The position numbers were made by a program, and so were the translations under genes. A DNA stretch of 64,000 nt from assembly GCA_000231825.2 (NCBI GenBank), contig JH720298.1:1245452-1309451 (forward strand). Direction: 5' to 3'. Origin of the DNA: Tetrahymena elliotti 4EA. Its lineage: Eukaryota > Ciliophora > Oligohymenophorea > Hymenostomatida > Tetrahymenidae. The notes beneath the pieces were generated by a model. It saw only the letters and a program-made list of their open reading frames with translations, was not told where the DNA came from and did no database searches. Each line of letters opens with the position of its first letter. The stretch's first letter is position 1. Shown here piece after piece: positions 55,462 to 64,000 of the stretch.

Positions 55462-56550
55462 TCATTGTTATAGGGATCATCTTGGGATTGATAGCTTTGA
55501 ATCGTAGTTNNNNNNNNNNNNNNNNNNNNNNNNNNNNNNNNNNNNNNNNNNNNNNNNNNNNNNNNNNNNNNNNNNNNNNNNNNNNNNNNNNNNNNNNNNN
55601 NNNNNNNNNNNNNNNNNNNNNNNNNNNNNNNNNNNNNNNNNNNNNNNNNNNNNNNNNNNNNNNNNNNNNNNNNNNNNNNNNNNNNNNNNNNNNNNNNNNN
55701 NNNNNNNNNNNNNNNNNNNNNNNNNNNNNNNNNNNNNNNNNNNNNNNNNNNNNNNNNNNNNNNNNNNNNNNNNNNNNNNNNNNNNNNNNNNNNNNNNNNN
55801 NNNNNNNNNNNNNNNNNNNNNNNNNNNNNNNNNNNNNNNNNNNNNNNNNNNNNNNNNNNNNNNNNNNNNNNNNNNNNNNNNNNNNNNNNNNNNNNNNNNN
55901 NNNNNNNNNNNNNNNNNNNNNNNNNNNNNNNNNNNNNNNNNNNNNNNNNNNNNNNNNNNNNNNNNNNNNNNNNNNNNNNNNNNNNNNNNNNNNNNNNNNN
56001 NNNNNNNNNNNNNNNNNNNNNNNNNNNNNNNNNNNNNNNNNNNNNNNNNNNNNNNNNNNNNNNNNNNNNNNNNNNNNNNNNNNNNNNNNNNNNNNNNNNN
56101 NNNNNNNNNNNNNNNNNNNNNNNNNNNNNNNNNNNNNNNNNNNNNNNNNNNNNNNNNNNNNNNNNNNNNNNNNNNNNNNNNNNNNNNNNNNNNNNNNNNN
56201 NNNNNNNNNNNNNNNNNNNNNNNNNNNNNNNNNNNNNNNNNNNNNNNNNNNNNNNNNNNNNNNNNNNNNNNNNNNNNNNNNNNNNNNNNNNNNNNNNNNN
56301 NNNNNNNNNNNNNNNNNNNNNNNNNNNNNNNNNNNNNNNNNNNNNNNNNNNNNNNNNNNNNNNNNNNNNNNNNNNNNNNNNNNNNNNNNNNNNNNNNNNN
56401 NNNNNNNNNNNNNNNNNNNNNNNNNNNNNNNNNNNTATGAAGAGATACCATATTTCTACCTTTAGTTAGCTATGATTTACTATTGAGTAGTCTTCTATTT
56501 CAAGGTTTCATTGTTATAGGGATCATCTTGAGTAGATAGCCTTAAATATT
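55398..56550. repeat. Direct repeat flanking the N gap
   Basis: Sequence at about 55398-55505 is repeated at about 56449-56550. A 34-base stretch is identical (55451-55484 and 56497-56530, starting ATTTCAAGG and ending GATCATCTTG), 1,046 bases apart, with diverged similarity on both sides (ACCTTTAGT, CTATTGAGTA). The gap therefore sits inside a tandem repeat, which is probably why assembly failed. Confidence 0.8.
55510..56435. other. Assembly gap (926 N)
   Basis: Run of N. Any reading frame reported across it is an artefact of translating N as X. Confidence 0.99.
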
Positions 56551-56934
56551 GGTAAATCTTTCATACTAAAAAAATAATGATTGAATTGACTTTTCTATTC
56601 ATAAATTCTTAAGACTTCATCACCTCCTGCTAAACTACCTAAAGCTAAGCTAAGTCCATAAAACAAACCTCTGAAAGAAATAATAACAAAATTAATGATA
56701 TTCATAAATCAAGAAAAAAAAATCAAATTAAAATTCAAAAAAAATTAAAAAATCGTAACGAATAAATCAATTGAAAAAAAACAAAATAAAAGAAAAAAGA
56801 TATGAATATCATTAAAAATAATAATAGATAAATAATAGCCAAATATATGTGTGTTTCTGCTGCTGATAGTGATTGATGCTTCTGTTAGCTCTTCATTTGT
56901 AAGATCTTTTGACAAGCTAGACAATCAATAAGAA

Positions 56935-57296
56935 GATGATTGTTATCTTGAATCTTCTTTGCTACAAATGTCTATAGTTAACATCTCTATAGAAGGTGAA
57001 AAGCCTAGAAGAGTACAAGTGCAGAAGTTTGAATATTGAGAAGGCTCTTATGTTTGAGAGGTTTATTGTGGGATCGCTTTGAATGCAGTTTTCTTCTGCA
57101 GTAAAGCATGAGAGTTAAAAGAGGTAACTGAGCTAGTGGAATCTTTGAGGAATCTTTTAGAGATATTTGTGAAGGATGCTGGCAATGCTTAGAGATTTGT
57201 AGAGCGAATGGCAGGGATATCGCAATCACCAGGATTAAGAAGTATCTGAGATATCTGTGGAAGCTTAGAAAAGTTGAAGTTTTGTTTTCTTTCTTT
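56935..57296 (-). pseudogene. Coding-like fragment, Ser/Thr-rich with Cys, no start codon
   Basis: A frame of about 120 codons between TGA codons on the minus strand. It contains SKLPQISQILLNPGDCDIPA, then SFTNISKRFLKDSTSSVTS, and FCTCTLLGF near the end. Amino-acid composition and codon use look more natural than the overlapping frame at 57005-57445, which has no ATG. The parent family is unknown. Confidence 0.3.
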
Positions 57297-57896
57297 TCAT
57301 AATTTTTGGGATACTTGAATTGATTATGGGGCTGAGACTTAGTATTTGTGGAAGCTTTTGTTTTAGAATACTTCTTTGGTGAACCGTTAAAGAAAAAAGA
57401 GGTTCGTTCTGGCCTTTTTTTATCTTTTTCCCAGACAGATCTCAAGTGTTATCAGTAGCTGGATCTTTGAAGGAAAAAAGATGAATCATTGAGGAATACT
57501 TGTAAAGGAATCTCTTTTTTGTTGGTTCTTCTTAATTTTTCATTCTGAGGTATAAGGAAATTCTGTTGGCTATTTATTCTAAGAGATAGCTACTACCCAT
57601 GCTCTGTCTAAAATCTTCGATTGAATCTAACTTCAAAGTCTTCTTTCTTCTCAGCGAGCTAGTTAAATTATTTATAATTTTATTTTTAAAACTTTTTTTT
57701 ATCAAAAGGATTGCTATTTTTTAAACTACCATAATAAAAATTGCTATAAAACTAAAATTGAAGTAAGTTTTTTCTTTCGATTTGTTTTTCTTTTATCAAA
57801 TAGCGTTCGATTTCAAAAATGCCGATTTTTGATTCGAATTTTAGACAATGCTGTTTAAGATTGTATGTGTAATGTGAAAGTAAGTTTTAATTTTAG

Positions 57897-57996
57897 TGTT
57901 CCAAAGTTGCTGGAGAAACATATAATCGTAAGTATCCTTAACCTTAATGTTATGTGACCAATAAGATTATATGTCCAGGGACAGGAACTACTCCTG
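57897..57996 (+). other. Orphan Cys-rich exon candidate
   Basis: Flanked by TTTTAG on the left and GTAAGTATTTC on the right, 100 bases, giving CSKVAGETYNRKYP, then QCYVTNKIICPGTGTTP. Three Cys residues and no stop suggest a piece of a secreted protein. No neighbouring exon in phase was found. Confidence 0.3.
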
Positions 57997-58244
57997 GTAA
58001 GTATTTCTTTTTTCAATTTTTATTTACAACTGTTTTCAAAATGAAAATACATAGACTGTCGAATCAGTATAACTGGTAATTCTATATTAAAAACCCAAAA
58101 AAAGGTGTTAATAGCTTATAAAATTTTTTAATAAGCTTGCCATATATATTATTGTATTAACCCAAGCTAGTCATCCTCTCTAAGATCACTTCTTAATTGA
58201 GTTGCTTTGCTATGCTGTGCTAAAAGTAAAAACCCCCTCATCTT

Positions 58245-59016
58245 ATCTATACATTTATTTATTAAATGTATAGATGAAGTAACATTGCTTTAAAATATGA
58301 ATTTTTTGATACTCTTCTTTACTTTTTTAAAAATTAGATACAAGACTACTTGATAGATCTTCTTTTCATCCAATCTTTCTTTCCCATCCTTATGCTGCAC
58401 CAAAAAAAACTATTGTACAAGCCTATATTTTTTGATATAGGCTTGGTGTAACATTATTTTTTCAATGAATTAATTACTCTCTCTTATTTTATAAAAAAGG
58501 AAATCAAGACAAAATGGACAAGACATGAGACAACAATTAATTATTATAAAATAAATTATATTAGTTGCTAAAAGCATTCGTGTTTTATATTCAGAGGGTA
58601 TTTGGGGAGGGACGATTGTTATCAGTGACTTAGTTAGGCAGATGCAGGGAAGAACACACATTATCTATTGGAAAATAAATCAAGTTTTTTAAATTAAGTT
58701 TTTTAATCCACAGAGTCAACAGTAAAATCCGTTTCGCGGAACCGAACCTGTCTGATAGATAAAAAGTATTCCCTAAATCCACAACTATCTTGTAGTCATT
58801 CTTACAAACGTCGAAATTGTATGTATCCACCTCGAATGTATTTCTTCAGTCCTCCCCTCTTTTTCTATTTGTTTTCTTTTTTTCTTTTTATTTTATTAAT
58901 TTATGTTTGTCATTCATAATTCATTTTTATGAGTTATGAATGTTGTCCCTTTTAATAAAGGATTCGCAAAAGATAAAGCCCATCAAAATTGTTCACCGAT
59001 TATGCGAATCCTTTAT
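58245..59016. other. Cluster of four strong hairpins in a GC-richer island
   Basis: Hairpin 1: 13-bp perfect stem, 58245-58257 with 58263-58275, 5-base loop. Hairpin 2: 11-bp perfect stem (CAAGCCTATAT), 58418-58428 with 58435-58445, 6-base loop. Hairpin 3: 14-bp stem with one mismatch (G-T), 58911-58924 with 58929-58942, TTTT loop. Hairpin 4: 14-bp perfect inverted repeat (ATAAAGGATTCGCA), 58955-58968 with 59003-59016, 34-base loop. Stems 2 and 4 contain G/C, so they are unlikely to be chance in this AT-rich genome. Candidates are structured RNAs or foldback-element ends. Confidence 0.55.
58591..58845 (-). pseudogene. Coding-like fragment, no ATG
   Basis: An 85-codon frame on the minus strand bounded by TGA. 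It includes FEVDTYNFDVCKNDYKIVVD, then LGNTFYLSDRFGSAKRI, with balanced codon use and several G/C third positions unlike the flanks. No ATG and no recognised domain. Possibly an exon of a decayed gene; a chance frame cannot be excluded. Confidence 0.3.
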
Positions 59017-59180
59017 ATAGTTCCGCCCACAAAATCACCATACCGCCCATCAAAAAAACAGAGTTCACCTTACCTCCCATCGTATAGACGTGCAAAAATC
59101 CTGAAGCCAAATATTTTTTAAAAAAGCCCTCCTTGAATTATATATTAACCTATTTTTTAATAAAAATATTTTTTAAAAAA

Positions 59181-59341
59181 TTTTAAGTCCTTTACACAGG
59201 CCTCGCATTATATCTCGCATATTTTTTAATAAATAAATTATCAAAATCAATTTTAATTTTAAAAATCAATCAATAAATAAATATTTTTAAGTCCTTACAT
59301 GGCTCTCTCGCATTATATCTCAATATTAATTTTAATAAATG
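59181..59341. repeat. Two-copy repeat, about 58 bp
   Basis: Copies at about 59181-59240 and 59284-59341 share TTTTTAAGTCCTT, ACA..GGC, TCGCATTATATCTC and TTTTAATAAAT. A weaker third relative (AGCCCTCCTTGAATTATAT) precedes them near 59124. Confidence 0.65.
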
Positions 59342-59700
59342 AAATAAGATTAAAAAATAAACAAATAAATAAAAAATAAGATTAAAAAAACTAATAGAAT
59401 AAAAAATAAAAACTAAGAAATTAAGATAAAAAAACTAAGAAAAATCTAAGAGAAAAAAAACAAAAGAGAAAAAAATAAAAGAACCAAAAAAACAAAGAGC
59501 AAAAAAAGCAAACAAACAAAAGAGATTAAAAGAAAAACAAAAAAGATTAAAAAAGTCAACACAAAAAAACAAAAAAAAGAAATCAAAAAAAATAATAATT
59601 AATTAAAACAAAAAAAAGATTAAAAAAGAAAAAAAAGAAAGAAAGAAAAAAGAAAACAAAAAGAAAAGGAATAAATTAAAATCAAACAACATAAAAAACA
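59341..59700 (+). repeat. A/G-rich purine-biased tract
   Basis: About 360 bases composed almost entirely of A with scattered G and C and few T, made of AAAAAGA, AACAAAA and AGATTAAAA units. Strong strand asymmetry with no coding signal. Confidence 0.6.
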
Positions 59701-61298
59701 AATTTCCAAAAGTAATCAAGCATGCTAAATTTTTTTTTGAATTTAATTAAATTTAATTAAAAAATACCAAAAATATTAATTTTCATTCAAATTCACCAAA
59801 TCTCTCAAGAGAAGTACAAAAAAATATCAAAATAACAAAATCAAAGCAAAATTACATACAAAAATACTAGAAAGATTTTTCTCCATTTTTAATTTAAAAT
59901 CAATCTAAAATTACATAAAAAAGTTAAATTAACTAATAGTTACTCTTCCAAAAAAGAACTAACAAAAATTATAAAATGATTTACTCATTGTGTTTCCAAA
60001 TTTTTTAATCTTTGTTTAATTATAATAATTTTACATTATCAACTATTGATAACTGCACAAATCTAAAAATATTAAATTAAAAAATTTAGGTTTCTATTTG
60101 TGAGACCAAAATTGACTTTTAATAATCTAAGAATTTATCTTAAAAAAACAAATTAAATGATCATTTACAAACACCAACATTGATTTACAATAAAATTTAA
60201 AGGAAAAGCTAAATAAAATTATTTAAAAATAATAAAATTTTGGATATTGAATAGACAAAAAAACTAAATAGTAAAATCTACTTTAAAATTATATAAATCA
60301 TTATTAATAGTTTATTAAATTAAAAGATGATTCAATTTCCTAAAAATTAAAAATTTTTTTCAAAGAATTTAAATCTATTTTTATATCAAAATCACAAAGA
60401 CATTTAAAATTAGATAAATCAATTTGAAATATTAAAATTATTTTTGTTATATTTATCATCTAAATCAAATTTTAAAATCATTTTTTTTGATAAGTATTTT
60501 TGAGTTTTAGCTTTTTAAATCGAATTACAAATAAAATTCAAATTGCTTTAATTTTTTGAGTATTTTTAGAGACCTAATCTTTTTAATTTAGAGCTCTAAT
60601 TTGAATAAAATAAGTAAAATTCTACAAAAAATAAATAAAATTGATAAAAATTATTTTTTAAAGATTCGTTTAATTGAACAAATTTATTAATCTTCACAAA
60701 ATATACTATGGTTTACGACTTGAATAAAGATAAGAGTATTAATTGAATTATGAATTTTATCTTCATTAATATTGAGAGATTAGTCAACTCTGTAGCTTTT
60801 GGAAAAAGCAAATAGTGTTAAAAAAAAGTAAATAAATTCCTCATTAAACATTTTGTTTTAATTTATTCTTTAATATTGCTTAAAAAAATTTAATGAAAAT
60901 TAAAATGGCTTTAATTAAAAGCGAATAATAGACTTAAAAATAATTATAATAATAAATAACTCGAATACATTTCAAAATTTAGTTAGAAATCCTTATTGTA
61001 TTATGCTTAGCCTTAGAAATTAATTATTTATTTGTTTTAATTCATTCATAATAAAAAGGAGGTTGCTTGAAAATTAAAAAGAAGTAAAAAAGATTTGTTG
61101 AATGTAGATTATATATAAAAGAATAAATAAAATAATAAATTATACAAAATAAAAAATGACATAACAATTATTAATTATATGATTAATTGATAATTTTGTT
61201 TAGTATTTATTTCTAATTAATAAACAAAAATTTAGTTGATAAAATTTTAATTAAGTTCATTCTTCAAAAAGGAGGATTTATATTTTATTATTTTTTTA
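59701..61298. other. AT-rich spacer, no gene seen
   Basis: No frame, RNA or repeat with support between the purine tract and the ankyrin gene's 3' end. Confidence 0.5.
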
Positions 61299-62678
61299 TC
61301 AAAAGTTAATTTCTTTGTCTTTGCTATCAATATTATTTTCACTTCCTTCATTAGATTATATATTTTGTTAAACAGTTAGTGCATTTTATTTTCTTTTGTT
61401 ATCATCAGGTTCTTAAACTCTATTATCTACAAAAGGATCTTGCAACTCGATATTGTTTCTGTCTTCTAACCCGTTTGGTTATTTTGGAGGGTATGGACTC
61501 TTGCCATTGATATATTATCTAACTTTACCCATGAATCTATTTTATGGTTAGAGATTTGTAGGTAATTCACTTCTTTCAACCTATTTATTTAAAAAGAATT
61601 AAGAAATATCTTTTATTTATCTAATGTTTAAATTCGTACAACAGGTGGTTCTTCAAATTCAATATTTCTCTTGAGAAATTCAATCCATGTTTCACGAGGG
61701 TCAATAACAGGATCAACTAATTCAGGTTCTTTTCAAATAAAAAGAAGATTTTTATAATTGTATTAAAAAATAATAATTACTTGGAGGTCTTTTAAAGAAA
61801 TTAGGACAAGATTCAAATGGAATTCTTGCTTTTAAATGATCTAAAAATTATTCATAATTGCAATAGTTTAAAAATTTTCCTTCTGCTCCCTTCTAATAAA
61901 CTTCAGCTGATTGTAAACTTCTAAATAATTTCAATAAAATAAATGAGCACTTAAAAGAGATCTTTGATTTGAATCAATAAGTAAGTAAGTAAATGAATGA
62001 ATGAGTGAATTACTCTAATTAAGTAAGATCTAAAGAAAGTAAGTACAAGCACATTTCATATTAACCGGTAACGATAGCAAATTCAAGTGCAGTAAAATCT
62101 TTATAAATTAACAAACAAATAAGCAAATTATAAAAACTAACTAAATTTCTTCTTCGAATTTCAAATATATTATCTTAAATTCAAAGTTAATCGTTTATTT
62201 TAATTTTACTTTGATTGTCTTCAGATCTTTAAAGGACTTGTGCACCATGATCAATTAAGATTTTAGCTACTTCTATATGCCCTCTTTTAGCTGCCCACAT
62301 CAAAGGAGTAATTCCTTTTGATGCTGTATTATTTACTTTACTACCCATCTTTATTTATAATATAAATTGCTTATCATAAATTGCAACTAAAATGTGATTA
62401 ATCCTTACTCCTAAAATTAATTTAACTAATTTTTAGTCATTTCTCCAAACACTTCTTGACAATGCTGTGTTCTAACAATCATCTGTTATTGAAGCGTTAA
62501 GCAATTCAGGATTTTGCTAATTTACAAAAAAAAATGATGAAAAATCAAAAAAATATTTTCTTCTCCAAAACTTGAAAAAAAAGAAGCAAAAAAATACTTT
62601 AATGATCATAGCTACTTTAGCTTCATCAGATTGTTCTACCGCTTCATACAATAATTCTTTAACATTATTGGCTCCCAT
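61299..62678 (-). CDS. Ankyrin-repeat protein (307 aa)
   Basis: Seven exons: 62678-62598, 62516-62409, 62348-62210, 62098-62014, 61920-61781, 61728-61640 and 61580-61299; 924 bases, phases consistent from ATG to TGA. Three to four ankyrin repeats occupy the first 140 residues; the clearest is KGITPLMWAAKRGHIEVAK followed by LIDHGAQV, then FTALEFAIVTGQYEMCLYLL. A conserved-looking non-ankyrin region follows (FLDHLKARIPFESCP, FKRPP, DPRETWIEFLKRN), then a Pro/Asn/Gln-rich hydrophilic tail (KSPYPPKQPNG). No TM or signal peptide. Ankyrin repeats mediate protein binding; the partner is unknown. A start upstream of 62678 is possible because the frame stays open. Confidence 0.85.
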
Positions 62679-64000
62679 TTTTTAGATAATGCTTTTATCT
62701 TTTTATAGTTGTTGTGTATTTTTTAACTTAAAATGAAAATAGTTAATTAACTTTTAATTTATGCAAACAGATGTTAATTATTTTACAATTTAAATTTGCT
62801 TTTTTGATAAAAATTTAGTTAATCAACTGCAGAGCTTTTTTTAGGCTGTATTAAAAAATCTGATAAACAAATAATTCAAATATTAATTATATCTATTACA
62901 AAATTTGAAATAGAAAGATAATTCCCCTGACAACCAGCTAATTTCTAGCCTGAAAATACAAAAACTTAACTGAAAATAACAGAATGTTAAACATGTTTAA
63001 TTTAAATTAATTTGCACTATACTAACTCTCGAAATCCACCTTGCAGTTATGAATTCACTTAAATTTTCTAAATTTACGTTTGTATCTTCAATAGTATTTG
63101 TTAATTTAGATAAGTAAACAAATTTTCATTCATTTTAGAAATAATTAATTTAAAGAATCCCAAAAACTTTTGATATTTTAAATGTTAACAAAATTTCTTG
63201 TTGAACGAACAATAGAAATAATTAATTAATTTTTGATGAAAAGAATTACAAAATGTATCTTGATATTATGAAATAGGCTCATTCTTAAAATTTAATGATT
63301 ATTTATTTACTAATAATCTATTCAAATATTTTAAGCTTATTTCAATTATCAAATCTAATAAATTCAATTGATTTTTAATTTTTATTTTTTAATTGAAAAT
63401 AATATTCTAGTTCTTTCATTCTAATAAAAAAAGAAGATATAAAAGAGTAAAAATCTATTTAATAATTTACTACATAATTAATATTCCTATTAGACTTAAG
63501 AGACAAAATATCATTTAAATTTTTTAATTATATCATGGAGTAATCAAATAATTAATATATATATTTAAGTTTGCTGCTAAATATTTGAAAAAAATATTAA
63601 ACGATAAATAAAAAAGTTTTACTAGTGGAATAAAAAATACAAATACTCCAGGTTTCAAAAAATATTTTTTACCTTTAAGAAAATTATTAGCGATAATTAT
63701 ATTTAAAATTCAAAACCATTATGAAGTCAGTATCTCTGTTAATTTATGGATTATTTCAAAAAATTTAAAAAACTTTTTAACTTAATTTTTTGTTTTAAAT
63801 TTTGATTTTGATTTAACTAATAAAGAGTTTGTTTTTTCTGAAGAATAAATTTGATAAACAAGAAATATGAATTAAATATTTCCAATCTTATTTTTGTTTA
63901 CTTTCTCTGAAAAAATAAGTAATCAAGAATAAACTAATTAGAAATAAAGGTAAAGAAGTCTGATACGAATGGAGTTGAAAAGACTTATTGAATGAATTAA
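62679..64000. other. Right-end spacer, no gene seen
   Basis: AT-rich sequence after the ankyrin gene's start. No supportable feature up to the window end. Confidence 0.5.

Larger units (their letters stand above)
53790..57700. other. Compositionally distinct block with coding remnants and an assembly gap
   Basis: G and C are visibly more frequent here than in the flanks (for example CCCGGGTTTCAGGGG near 54500), without any intact gene. On the minus strand several ciliate-code frames of 90-120 codons look coding but have no start codon and are cut by TGA (listed separately). Short motifs recur: AAAAATGTTG[AC]TGT near 53895 and 53945. It may be a decayed mobile element or germline-limited DNA. 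No transposase, reverse transcriptase or integrase motif was identified. Confidence 0.45.

Noticed and set aside
55437..56465. 342-residue plus-strand and 324-residue minus-strand ORFs
   Set aside because: Both consist almost entirely of translated N from the assembly gap.
57005..57445. 146-residue minus-strand ORF
   Set aside because: It starts at TTG with a TGA just upstream and its composition is odd; an overlapping frame (56935-57296) looks more like coding sequence.
58690..58800. Possible tRNA suggested by a GGTTCGGTTCC stretch
   Set aside because: No cloverleaf, acceptor pairing or A box could be drawn around it.

Overview
The window is from a ciliate nuclear genome, most likely Tetrahymena or a close relative. 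It is very AT-rich. Every long conserved reading frame uses TAA and TAG as glutamine and only TGA as stop, and introns are short, AT-rich and GT..AG. I rebuilt gene models by hand with the ciliate code. Where exon boundaries are given, phases were added up across the gene and agree from start to stop. A standard-code ORF search breaks nearly all of these genes at glutamine codons.

Layout. 0-6 kb: two same-strand paralogous ciliate-specific genes (240-914, 5100-5747) separated by AT-rich DNA full of diverged tandem duplications. 6.7-15.7 kb, minus strand: one large gene for a secreted/type I membrane protein of about 1,796 residues in ten exons. 17.7-29.9 kb, minus strand: four genes that appear to share a 90-100 residue N-terminal domain followed by Gln/Asn/Ser-rich linkers and usually a coiled coil; a plus-strand TRIM-like gene with an in-frame TGA sits among them. 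31.3-36.7 kb, plus strand: a cyclic-nucleotide-dependent protein kinase, probably with a low-complexity 5' exon. 37.8-42.4 kb, minus strand: a six-TM potassium channel with a cyclic-nucleotide-binding domain, convergent with the kinase. 44.8-46.8 kb: a complete RAD23. 48.1-52.4 kb: a glycine-rich, collagen-like protein of 1,239 residues. 61.3-62.7 kb, minus strand: an ankyrin-repeat protein of 307 residues.

From 53.8 to about 59.2 kb the character changes. GC rises, no intact gene is visible, only short ciliate-code coding fragments remain, a 926-base N run is flanked by diverged direct repeats, and 58.2-59.0 kb holds four near-perfect hairpins. This block is a candidate decayed mobile element or germline-limited segment, but the sequence alone cannot prove that.

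Functionally the only clear theme is cyclic-nucleotide signalling (kinase plus channel). The 17.7-29.9 kb array is the best candidate for an undescribed protein family. No tRNA or rRNA gene, telomeric repeat, CRISPR array or chromosome-breakage motif was seen.
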